Of a DNA stretch of 64,000 nucleotides, positions 45,090 to 52,944 are shown piece after piece. Both the position numbers and the translations under genes were made by a program. A model generated the notes under the pieces. That model made no database searches, was not told the origin of the DNA, and worked only from the letters and a program-made list of their open reading frames with translations. Origin of the DNA: Actinoalloteichus caeruleus DSM 43889 (GTDB lineage: Bacteria > Actinomycetota > Actinomycetes > Mycobacteriales > Pseudonocardiaceae); contig NZ_AUBJ02000001.1 of assembly GCF_000429185.2 (NCBI RefSeq), positions 1,984,001 to 2,048,000 on the forward strand, read 5' to 3'. Numbering within the stretch: position 1 is the first letter of the stretch; each line of letters begins with the position of its first letter.

Positions 45090-46319
45090 ATGCACGACCA
45101 CCGCCGGCTCGGCCGCGAGCTGGAGCTGTTCGACACCGACCCCCTCATCGGCGCCGGCCTGCCGTACTGGCGTCCCGCCGGGGCGGCGATCCGCCACACC
45201 CTGGAGGAGTACGTCCGCGCGGTCGAACGCGAGGCCGGCTACCAGCACGTGTACTCGCCGGTGCTGGGCAAGCGGGAGCTCTACGAGATGTCCGGGCACT
45301 GGGCGCACTACGCCGACAGCATGTTCCCGCCGATGGACCTCGGCGGGGAGCAGGTGGTGCTGCGCCCCAGCCTGTGCCCGCACCACGCCGTCATCTACCG
45401 GTCGAGGTCCCACAGCCACCGGGAGCTGCCGGTGCGGATCGCCGAAGTGGGCGGCATGTTCCGGTCGGAGCTCTCCGGGGTGTTGGGCGGCCTCACCCGG
45501 GTTCGCGGAATCCAGCTCAACGATGCCCACGTCTTCTGCGCCCCGGACCAGGTGGCGGCCGAGGTGCGCGGGGCGTTGGAGCTGATCGGCCGCGCCTACC
45601 GGGACCTCGGGTTGCGGGCGGCCCGCTACCGGCTGTCCCTGCCGCCGGAGGGCGCGGCCGTGGTGGGCGACCCCGAGGACTGGCGGCGCGCCTCGACCCT
45701 GCTTGCCGGGGTGTTGGAGGAGTTGGGTGTCCCCCACGACGCGGAGGAGGGCGAGGCGGCGTTCTACGGTCCGAAGATCGACGTGCAGGTCGTCGACGGG
45801 GCCGAGCGGGAGGCCACCCTCTCCACCGTGCAGGTCGACTTCCACCAGCCGAGCCGGTTCGACCTGCGCTACGTGGGCGCCGACGGGCGGCGGCACCGCC
45901 CGGTCATGGTGCACCGCAGCATCATCGGCAGCGTGGAACGGGCGGTGGCGTGCCTGGTGGAGCAGCACGGCGGGGCGTTCCCGGCGTGGCTGGCCCCGGT
46001 GCAGGTCGCGGTGCTGCCGGTGTCCGACCAGGAGGTCGGGGCGGCGGCGGACCTCGTGGAGCGGTCCGCGGGGCGGGGCCTGCGGGCCGAGCTGGTGGGG
46101 CCGGACCGGGGCAGCCTCGGCGCTCGGGTCCGCCGGACCAGGCTGGTGCCCTACCAGGCGGTGATCGGTCCTCGGGAGGCGGCGGAGGACCGGGTGGCGC
46201 TGCGGCTGCGGGACGGGCGTCGGCTGGACCCGCTCGCCTCGGGTGAGGCGGTGGACCGCGTCGCGGCCGTGGTCGACGCGCGGTCCGGGGTGCTGTGGCC
46301 GGACCCGGTCGCCGCGTGA
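45090..46319 (+). CDS. thrS: Short threonyl-tRNA synthetase (no TGS or editing domain)
   Basis: A 409-residue class II synthetase that would charge tRNA-Thr. It starts directly at the catalytic domain: DPLIGAGLPYWRPAGAAIRH. Zinc ligands are conserved: Cys in RPSLCPHHAV, His in NDAHVFC and His in VMVHRSIIGSVERA. Motif 2 is MFRSELSG...TRVRGI. The anticodon-binding domain is complete (VQVAVLPVSDQ). Full-length enzymes are about 650 residues; the missing 240 N-terminal residues are the TGS and Ser-editing domains. Such short paralogues occur beside a full enzyme, sometimes as resistance copies. GCGAGGAGACCTG precedes the ATG. Regulated by the attenuator just upstream. Confidence 0.9.
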   Translation: MHDHRRLGRELELFDTDPLIGAGLPYWRPAGAAIRHTLEEYVRAVEREAGYQHVYSPVLGKRELYEMSGHWAHYADSMFPPMDLGGEQVVLRPSLCPHHAVIYRSRSHSHRELPVRIAEVGGMFRSELSGVLGGLTRVRGIQLNDAHVFCAPDQVAAEVRGALELIGRAYRDLGLRAARYRLSLPPEGAAVVGDPEDWRRASTLLAGVLEELGVPHDAEEGEAAFYGPKIDVQVVDGAEREATLSTVQVDFHQPSRFDLRYVGADGRRHRPVMVHRSIIGSVERAVACLVEQHGGAFPAWLAPVQVAVLPVSDQEVGAAADLVERSAGRGLRAELVGPDRGSLGARVRRTRLVPYQAVIGPREAAEDRVALRLRDGRRLDPLASGEAVDRVAAVVDARSGVLWPDPVAA

Positions 46320-46349
46320 CCCCTCCCCGGCTGGACGGCCGGGCGGCTG

Positions 46350-46383
46350 GGGCTTCCCGAGGCGCCGGCGTCCCGGGAAGCCC
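46350..46383. terminator. Bidirectional terminator
   Basis: GGGCTTCCCG (46350-46359) pairs perfectly with CGGGAAGCCC (46374-46383) across a 14-nt loop, between the converging synthetase gene and the small acidic gene. Confidence 0.65.
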
Positions 46384-46389
46384 TGGTGG

Positions 46390-46665
46390 TCACGCCCCGG
46401 CCGGGGTGCCCTCGTCCTCGTCCTCGTCGAACTCGAAGCGGAAGTAGACGGACAACCAGAACGGCTCCGGCTCGTCGTGCGACCAGTTCCAGGAGACGTC
46501 GATGAGGAACACGTCGTGCTCGCTCACCCACCTCCGCGCCTTCTCGAACACCTCGGCGGCGGTCGCCCCGGAGAACAGTCGACGGGCGATGGGGTGGACC
46601 TGGCCGTCCTCGTCGTCGGAGTCGTCGAAGCTGGCGGGGACGTCCAGCCGGTAGTCGTCATCCAT
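46390..46665 (-). CDS. Small acidic protein, unknown function
   Basis: A 91-residue, strongly acidic protein (starts MDDDYRLDVPASFDDSDDEDG, ends with a DEDEDEG stretch). The middle, FEKARRWVSEHDVFLIDVSWNWSHDEPEPFWLSVYFRFE, is well-formed alpha/beta sequence. No recognised family and no membrane signal. A GCGGGA lies before the ATG. It stands alone. Confidence 0.7.
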   Translation of the reverse strand: MDDDYRLDVPASFDDSDDEDGQVHPIARRLFSGATAAEVFEKARRWVSEHDVFLIDVSWNWSHDEPEPFWLSVYFRFEFDEDEDEGTPAGA

Positions 46666-47359
46666 TCCCGCATGCTGCCAGAGGACCCCACAGCACGGGC
46701 CTCGGCGGCGGCCGGCCCGCCGCTCCCCCGGGCCGGGGGCGGAGGCGTCGAACTCGTGGGGCGCGCACGGAAGGACCGAGGGCCGTCCGGCCCGCCGGGG
46801 CGCCCGCCGTCCGGACAGGACGCGGCCGTGCCCGGCGCCGCGCTGGGTGAGCTGGCGGGCGGACCGGGCGCCGAGGCCCGCGCTCGCCCCGGTGACGGGG
46901 ACGAGGCGCCTCGACGGTCCAGCGGCATGCGGCCCCCTCCTGATGACGTCTTCGCCAGCGTCCGGACGAACTCCGGTGGAAGGAACGGGGTGGATCCGAA
47001 GTGGACCGGGGATCCGCGCCGGCCGGCGACGCGTGCTTCCCGTGAACGGGGGCGCGCGGGGGAAGCTCGGACCGCCCCGGTCCGGATCCGCGGCGGACCG
47101 GGTGTGCCTCAGGGTGGAGGACCGGTTCCTCCTCGGTCGTGATCGCGGCACTCGTCCCGTCGAGGGCCTCCGCCCTCGCCGGGCGGACGTCCGCCCAGTG
47201 GGTGCGGACGCACGGCGTCCGGCTCCCCCCACGCCGGCACCCGGTGTTCCTGACCCGTCGACCGCCCCGCCCGGCGCGGCCGCCCCGAAGCTCGTGCCCT
47301 CTCCTGGCCGCGTCCGCCCTCCGGTGCGCGGTCGGCGGAACTCACGCCGACCTCCAGGG
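46666..47359. other. Intergenic with an SDR remnant
   Basis: About 700 bp without an intact gene. The only protein-like content is the SDR fragment at 46795-46919 on the minus strand. Confidence 0.55.
46795..46919 (-). pseudogene. N-terminal remnant of an SDR oxidoreductase
   Basis: The minus strand encodes RRLVPVTGASAGLGARSARQ and LTQRG, then LSGRR, an unmistakable SDR dinucleotide-binding start (TGASAGLG). It lacks the rest of the domain and fades into low-complexity sequence. There is no start codon with a ribosome site. A relic only. Confidence 0.55.
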
Positions 47360-48226
47360 TCAGGGCGCGTCCTGGTCCGGCGGCTGACCGCCCCCGAGGG
47401 CGCGCAGCACCGCGGCCTGCTCGGCGGTGGTGCCCGCCGCCCTCGCCCGCCGGGCCTCCTCGACGGTGAACCCGGCGACGACCCAGGAGGGCACCTCCGC
47501 GCGCGGCACCCCGGCATCCCACCACCGGGCGAGGAGGGCGGCCGGGTCCTCGCCCCGCTCGCCGAGGTCGGCGGCCTCAGCGGGGGTGAACCCCATGACC
47601 CGATAAAGGGCGGCGTGGGTCGGACTGGTTCCGCTGCCGGCCCACGGCACCGCCTCCTCACCGGACCACCCGGTGTCCAGGTAGGCGCGGGCGGTGAAGG
47701 CGGGCACTCCCGCGCCCAGCAGCATCCGCAGGGTGGCGTGCTGGCCGTCGTCGAGTTCTGACGAACCCGCCGGCCCGGGGGCCATCAACCGCCACCACCA
47801 CCGCCGGGGCCGCGGGTTCTCCCCGGCCAGGTGCCGTTCGGCGGCCTCGGCGTGGCCGTAGCCGAGTTCGTGCCAGCGCACGGCGTCGCGGGGTGTCATG
47901 CCGGCGCGCAGCAGCGGGCGCACCGTGTAGGGGGTGAGCCCCGCCGTGCGCCAGGCGAGGGCCTGCTCGGCGGTGTAGACGCCGCTGGTCCGCCACCGCT
48001 CGGCCGAGTCCAGCAGGAAGCCGTGATCGATCCACTGCCGGGCCTCGGCGACGGTCACGCCCCGCCCGGTCCACTCGTGCAGGTCCTCCGGGACCGGGTC
48101 GCCGTCGTGCCCGGGGGCGGCCTGGCGGCGCGCCTCGTCCGAGGGGGCGGGCTCGTGCGCGCCCTCGCGGGTTCCGTCGCGGCGTTCGCCGTGGTCGTCG
48201 GGTTCGTCGGCGGCGGCGATGCTCAT
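47360..48226 (-). CDS. Helical-repeat protein of the MoxR-VWA operon
   Basis: A 288-residue protein. After 45 polar residues it consists of about a dozen degenerate 17-18-residue repeats of the form G-(V/F/L)-T-x-x-E-A-x-x-W-x-x-A-G, such as GVTVAEARQWIDHGF, GVYTAEQALAWRTAGL and GMTPRDAVRWHELGY. This predicts a helical solenoid suited to protein binding. ATG at 48226 overlaps the VWA stop (ATGA). As third gene in the MoxR/VWA operon it may present clients to the ATPase. No family known to me. Confidence 0.82.
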   Translation of the reverse strand: MSIAAADEPDDHGERRDGTREGAHEPAPSDEARRQAAPGHDGDPVPEDLHEWTGRGVTVAEARQWIDHGFLLDSAERWRTSGVYTAEQALAWRTAGLTPYTVRPLLRAGMTPRDAVRWHELGYGHAEAAERHLAGENPRPRRWWWRLMAPGPAGSSELDDGQHATLRMLLGAGVPAFTARAYLDTGWSGEEAVPWAGSGTSPTHAALYRVMGFTPAEAADLGERGEDPAALLARWWDAGVPRAEVPSWVVAGFTVEEARRARAAGTTAEQAAVLRALGGGQPPDQDAP

Positions 48227-49563
48227 GCCTCGGCTCCTCGGGGTGCGGTGGCGGGGAGGGGGATCGGGTGCGCCCAGGCGGGCGGGGTCGGGGCGTCGGC
48301 GGGCGGCGGGTGGGCGGCCACGAGACCGACGACGACCGGCACCGGCGGCCGGCGCTCGGGCCATGGCGTGTGCCCGTCGGTGAGGACGAGGACCAGGTCG
48401 GGGCGGGGTCGCAGGGCGAGCGCGGCGGCGATCCCGGCGCGCAGGTCGGTTCCCCCGCCGCCGGTCAGCTCGATGTCCGCCGCCTCGCGGACTTCCTGGA
48501 CCGGGTGGGCCCGGTCGTCGCAGCAGATCGCGCGCAGCCGCCTCTCGGGTCCGGCCGCGCGGGCGAGGACACCCGTGATCTCGGAGAGGAACCCGGCGAG
48601 CACCGGGGCGGCGACGCTGCCCGAGGTGTCGATGACCAACGCGATCCCGGGTGCGGGGGCGACCATCGTCGGCAGGAGGACCCCGCCGGGGCCGGGGCGG
48701 CGGGACGGTCGGCGGTAGGAGAAGTCCACGCGGCCGGCGGTCCGCCGGACACCCCGGCGGAGAACGGCCCCGAGTCGGGTGCGCCAGTCCACGACCGGAC
48801 GTCGCCGGTCCTCGGCCCACCGCCGCCAGCCGCCGGGCACCGCGGTCCGGGCCGCCGCCCGCCGTTCGATGTCGCGGGCGAGGGCGAGTTCGAGGACGTG
48901 GCGTTCGGTGTCGTCGATCCCCTCCCCCGCGCCGGTCTCCTCGTACCGGCCGTCCAGGCCCCGCACGGCGGGTCCGCAGTCGACGAGGTCCACGAGACGC
49001 CGTCCGCCACGGCGGTGAGCGGTGTCGAGGACCTCGATCAGGGACACGTACTCCTCGGCCAGCCGCCCCTCGGGCAGCCCGAGCGCTCGGGGCGAGACCA
49101 CGCCCTCCGGGGTGGTGAGGCCGGCCGATTCCAGGTCGTCGTTGACCTCGGCGTCCGCCGCCTGGTTCCACCGGTGCGCGGCCTCCTCGTCGGCCCCGCC
49201 GGTTCCTCCGGTCCGCCGTCCCGCCCCCTGGTTCGGGCCGCGCGCCGCGTGGCGGCGGACGAGGTGTCCGATGTGGTGGAGCAACCACCACCCGGTCTCC
49301 TCGACGGGGGTGGTCAGCAGGGTTCCCGGATCGAGGTGGACCCGCCACCGGGTGTCGGTGGGCAATGCGCGGAACTCCGGGTCCGGCACCGGCTCGCCGG
49401 TGTGCTCGTCCGAGCGGGCTTCGAGGACCACGGGCCGCAGGGCGAACACGGCGCTGGCCAGGTAGGGGGCCTGGGCGGCTGCCCACAGCCGCGCCTCGGC
49501 GAAGCGGCGCAGGACCTCGGGCTCCCGGTCGGGGTGGGGGGTCCGCCCGGTCGCGGTCGTCAC
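48223..49563 (-). CDS. DUF2201-type putative metallopeptidase with VWA-like domain
   Basis: A 446-residue soluble protein. The N-terminal half matches the DUF2201 putative metallopeptidase region (ETGWWLLHHIGHLVRRHA, NQAADAEVNDDLESAG). The C-terminal half is a VWA-like domain with the MIDAS motif DTSGS near residue 308 and a TDGHTPWP segment near residue 415. VWA partners of MoxR ATPases usually act as metal-ion-dependent adaptors. GTG at 49563 overlaps the ATPase stop (GTGA). Middle gene of a coupled three-gene operon. Confidence 0.87.
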   Translation of the reverse strand: MTTATGRTPHPDREPEVLRRFAEARLWAAAQAPYLASAVFALRPVVLEARSDEHTGEPVPDPEFRALPTDTRWRVHLDPGTLLTTPVEETGWWLLHHIGHLVRRHAARGPNQGAGRRTGGTGGADEEAAHRWNQAADAEVNDDLESAGLTTPEGVVSPRALGLPEGRLAEEYVSLIEVLDTAHRRGGRRLVDLVDCGPAVRGLDGRYEETGAGEGIDDTERHVLELALARDIERRAAARTAVPGGWRRWAEDRRRPVVDWRTRLGAVLRRGVRRTAGRVDFSYRRPSRRPGPGGVLLPTMVAPAPGIALVIDTSGSVAAPVLAGFLSEITGVLARAAGPERRLRAICCDDRAHPVQEVREAADIELTGGGGTDLRAGIAAALALRPRPDLVLVLTDGHTPWPERRPPVPVVVGLVAAHPPPADAPTPPAWAHPIPLPATAPRGAEA

Positions 49564-50651
49564 GGGAGGAGTCCCGCCGCCCGCAGGATCGGGGCGAGTT
49601 CGAGCACCGTGGTCGGTGGGGTGGCGCCCGTGGGGCGGTGCGCGGCCAGTGTTCGGGCGGAGGTGGCGGCGACGTCCGGGGTGGACCGGGCGACCCGGCC
49701 GATGACCGCCCAGGCCCGTTCCCACGAGTCGACAGTCCCGTCGGCGAGGACGTGGGCGACGAGCGCGGACAGCAGGGCGTGCCGGCGGTCGGCCCGCTCG
49801 GGCAGCGGCGCGTCGGGGTTGGCCAGCAGGGTTTCGGGGGCGGGCAGGTCGAGGGTGCGCAGCCAGGTCAGGGCCTCGTAGCCGGCTCCCTCGCCGACCG
49901 CCCCCACGAGGAGCGCGGCGATCACCGGCTCGTCGCTGGCGTTCGCCTCGCCGGCGGCCAGGGCGGTGGCGGCCATCGCCCAGCTCCGGGGGCTGGGCCA
50001 GCCGCGCCCGGCCCGCTCCGGGGAGTCCGGGACGTCGAGCAGCAGTTCCGGCCGGACCCGCAGGAACTCCCCGATCCTGGCCTTCGCGGCGGCCACCTGG
50101 GCGGGGGTGGGGGCCGTGGGTGGTGGGGACCCGTCGTCCGCCGCGAAACCCCGGGTGAAGCCCTCGGCGATGTCGGCCGCGCTGACCTCCCAGGTCAGGT
50201 GCACGAGGCGGTTCGCGAGCGGGGCGGTGAGCTCCCAGCCGTCGGCGGCCAGGCCGGGCGGGTTCGCGGCGGCGACGATCCGGACGGTGGTGGGGAGCGT
50301 GAGGTCCCCGACTGTGCGTTCCAGGACCACGCGCAGCATGGCGGCCTGCACGGCGGGCGGGGCGGTGGTGAGTTCGTCCAGGAACAGCAGCCCGGTCCCC
50401 GTGGTGGCGAGTCGTTCGGCCCACCGGGGCGGCGCGAACCAGGTGCCGTCGGCGCGGACCACGGGCAGGCCGGCGAAGTCGCTGGGTTCGCGGATCGAAC
50501 CGACGACGGCCTCCACGGGCAGGCCGAGCCGCTCGCCGAGGGCGAGGACCGTGGAGGTCTTGCCGGTGCCGGGGTCACCCCACAACAGCACGGGCAGGTT
50601 GGCGGCGACGGCCACCGCCAGCGCCTCCCGCACGGTCTGGTTGCTGGTCAT
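49560..50651 (-). CDS. MoxR-type AAA+ ATPase
   Basis: A 363-residue AAA+ ATPase. Walker A GDPGTGKTS near residue 25, Walker B LLFLDELTTAP near 88, sensor 1 AAANPP near 128, and LANRL arginine-finger region near 145. AGAGGAGAACC precedes the ATG at 50651. The pairing of a MoxR ATPase with a VWA protein is a common chaperone module for activating metalloenzymes or complexes. First gene of the operon; its promoter lies about 250 nt upstream under two palindromes. Confidence 0.9.
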   Translation of the reverse strand: MTSNQTVREALAVAVAANLPVLLWGDPGTGKTSTVLALGERLGLPVEAVVGSIREPSDFAGLPVVRADGTWFAPPRWAERLATTGTGLLFLDELTTAPPAVQAAMLRVVLERTVGDLTLPTTVRIVAAANPPGLAADGWELTAPLANRLVHLTWEVSAADIAEGFTRGFAADDGSPPPTAPTPAQVAAAKARIGEFLRVRPELLLDVPDSPERAGRGWPSPRSWAMAATALAAGEANASDEPVIAALLVGAVGEGAGYEALTWLRTLDLPAPETLLANPDAPLPERADRRHALLSALVAHVLADGTVDSWERAWAVIGRVARSTPDVAATSARTLAAHRPTGATPPTTVLELAPILRAAGLLP

Positions 50652-50905
50652 CGGTGGTTCTCCTCTGTTTCCGGGCAGCGCGAAGTCCGCGCGGTCGCGC
50701 GCTCGACGGGCTGGGGATGAGGTCCTGGTCCCCGCGGGCGCCCGGTCGTCCTCGGGCATGCCGGGAGCAGGCCGGCGCCTGTCCTGGTTCGGCGCTCCCG
50801 TGGGTCAGCGACCTCGGCACGCCGCGCGGGCTGTCACGAGGCCGCTGACCCACAGCGCCGGGATCTCCGAACTCCTCGCGTCCGGAGCGGCATCCCTCCC
50901 CTGCC
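50652..50905. other. 5' leader of the MoxR operon
   Basis: About 250 nt between the predicted transcription start and the MoxR ATG. No small gene or known riboswitch was recognised. Confidence 0.4.
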
Positions 50906-50950
50906 GTCAACCATAGTTGACTTCCACGGGCGATGTCAACCGAGGTTGAC
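50906..50950 (-). promoter_or_regulatory. MoxR operon promoter with two palindromic operators
   Basis: Two palindromes, GTCAACCATAGTTGAC (50906-50921) and GTCAACCGAGGTTGAC (50935-50950), share the form GTCAAC-N4-GTTGAC and are 29 bp apart. On the minus strand TTGACA (50939-50934) and TATGGT (50915-50910) are 18 bp apart, so each promoter element is embedded in one palindrome. This is an ideal repression layout. No regulator gene is adjacent. Confidence 0.75.
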
Positions 50951-51119
50951 TCATGATTGCGCCCCGGCTTCAACCGGGCAGGAACCGGACCGGGCAGGAA
51001 CGAGGGACCGCGACGCGACGCCGTCCCCTCCACACGGCGCGGAGGGGACGGCACCAGAGGCATCGGCGGAGCACCCGAGGCGACCCCGGGCACTCCGCCG
51101 GCCGGGAACTCACCCGGGA
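50951..51119. other. Intergenic
   Basis: 169 bp between the operators and the glycosyltransferase stop; no gene seen. Confidence 0.5.
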
Positions 51120-52310
51120 TCAGCCGAGGGTGGCCTCGATCAGATCGGCGGCCCGGCTGGTGCCACCCTCCAGGAGAGCGTCCTCCCGCAACCGCGCCGA
51201 ACGACGCGCCACCTCCGGATCAGCGACGAGTTCTGACAGCGTGTCCCGCAGGACCTCCGCGGTGGCGTCGGCGGTGTCGACGCGACGCGCCACCCCCAAC
51301 TCCACCAGCCGGTCCGCGTTCATGAACTGGTCCACGGCCTGCGGGACAGCGATCATCGGAACCCCCGCCGACAGGCCCTCGGCGCTGCTGCCCATCCCGG
51401 CGTGCGTGATGAAGGCGTCAGCCTGTTCGAGGATCGACAACTGCGGCACCCAGGAACGCACCTCGACGTTCCCCGGGATCGCACCGAGCTCGGCCGGGTC
51501 CACGTACTTCCCGATCTGGAGCACGACATGCCACCCGGGCAGGTTCCCGTAGGCGGCCAGGCACTGCCGGTAGAACTCCGGCTGGCGCGTGTAGGCCGAA
51601 CCCAGCGAGACCAGCAGGACCTTCTCCGCCCCCTCCGGGCGGACCCAGGTGTCCCGGTCCGCCCGAGGGCCGGCACACGAACCGACGAAGGTCACCGTCG
51701 TGGTGTCGACCCGGTCCGAGTTGGGTTGCATCGCACGCGGGATCAGGGCCAGCGACGTCGACGGCCGACCCGCGAACGCGTCCATGTCGGTCGTGGTGGC
51801 CCCGGTGTCGGCGAGCCACCGACCGAACCGCTCCCGGTAGGCGTCGGCACCGGGCAACCCCCACAGCGGAGCGGCGACCTCCTCGTCGTAACCGTCCCAG
51901 GACACGAACGCCGGGGACAGCTGCACCAGCGGACGCCCCTGCGTCTCGGCGATGACCCGCGCCGCGTAGGCGCCGATGTCGTACAGGTAGACGTCCGCCG
52001 GGTCGGCGTCGTAGAAGGCGCGCAACGCCGGCAGGGCCTGGATGCCCTCGTCGAGGAACAGCCCCATCGCGGCGATGGGGTCCTCAGGCCAGTCGTTGTC
52101 GGCCACGGGCAGCACCGAACGGTAGGGAACGAGTTCCGCACCGGTCGGGGTGATGAGGTGGGAGACCGCCGGGTCGTTGGCGTAGGTGACCCGGTGGCCC
52201 CGCGCGACGAGCTCCCGGATGATCTCCAGGCTCGGCAGGACGTGGCTGACAGCGGGAACGCTGACCATCGCGATGTGGGCACGGCGACGTGACATGAGGA
52301 ATCGACTCAT
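51120..52310 (-). CDS. Macrolide-type glycosyltransferase (OleD/OleI family)
   Basis: A 396-residue GT-B enzyme that transfers sugar from a UDP-sugar to macrolides or related acceptors, giving resistance. Near the start: HIAMVSVPAVSHVLPSLEIIRELVARGHRVTYA. The donor site reads VLLVSLGSAYTRQPEFYRQCLAAYGNLPGWHVVLQIG and SWVPQLSILEQADAFITHAG, followed by VPQAVDQFMNADRL, very close to Streptomyces OleD. Start: ATG 52310 (CCGGAA upstream) or ATG 52295; neither has a strong ribosome site. The catalytic His of OleD-type enzymes (AAHGHVNP) appears as AVSHVLP, so a His is present but displaced by one relative to the usual G-H. Stand-alone. Confidence 0.88.
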   Translation of the reverse strand: MSRFLMSRRRAHIAMVSVPAVSHVLPSLEIIRELVARGHRVTYANDPAVSHLITPTGAELVPYRSVLPVADNDWPEDPIAAMGLFLDEGIQALPALRAFYDADPADVYLYDIGAYAARVIAETQGRPLVQLSPAFVSWDGYDEEVAAPLWGLPGADAYRERFGRWLADTGATTTDMDAFAGRPSTSLALIPRAMQPNSDRVDTTTVTFVGSCAGPRADRDTWVRPEGAEKVLLVSLGSAYTRQPEFYRQCLAAYGNLPGWHVVLQIGKYVDPAELGAIPGNVEVRSWVPQLSILEQADAFITHAGMGSSAEGLSAGVPMIAVPQAVDQFMNADRLVELGVARRVDTADATAEVLRDTLSELVADPEVARRSARLREDALLEGGTSRAADLIEATLG

Positions 52311-52944
52311 TTCCGGTCTACGAGGAATGGCATGACGAATCCGTGCGCGAACCAGGCCCACGGCGGCAGCCTGCGGGCGGGCGCACGGAGAGCAGGGGCG
52401 TTGCCCCTGGCGACGTCACTCGTAGATCGGGAGGAATGCCATGCCCGCGACCCTACCCCGACGTCTCCCGCCGACGCACCCGAATAACGGGGAGACCGGC
52501 CGGAGGCGATCCCCGAGCACTCACCCGACACCGTCAGGCGGGACCACGTCTCCGACGGGCAGCGCCCGCCGGGAGTGGCGCGGCCCGGGAGACTGGTCGC
52601 CACCGCGCGGCACGCGGGTCCATTCCCCACCTCGGAGTTGCTCGTCGACGGCCTCACCGGAGCCCGGGGACCCGTCACAACACCCGTCACACCACCCGTC
52701 ACACCGGGACGGGCCCACCTGACCCACCGTGACGGCTCCTGGACACCGCCGTCACACCGAATTCCCTGGTCAGGGGACATGAAGATGGCGCTGTGACGGG
52801 TGGGACGCCTTCCCGGGCGGTGTCTCTCCCCATGCCCTCAGGGCCCCCTCGCGAAGCCCAGACACACCCGCGCCCCGCCACCCGTCACACCGTCACACCC
52901 CCACGCACCGATGGCGGAGGGCTCTCGCCATACGAACCCGGGCG
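52311..52944. other. Intergenic with GTCAC-rich repeats
   Basis: 634 bp without a supported gene. Apart from the tandem repeat at 52671-52706, single CCGTCACAC motifs recur near 52750 and 52880-52898 and in inverted form near 52728 and 52792. Confidence 0.55.
52671..52706. repeat. 12-bp tandem repeat, three copies
   Basis: CCCGTCACAACA, CCCGTCACACCA and CCCGTCACACCG in direct succession at 52671, 52683 and 52695. Further scattered copies follow to 52898. Direct GTCACAC-type repeats can be iterons of actinomycete integrative elements; no replication gene is present, so this could be a relic. Confidence 0.75.
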
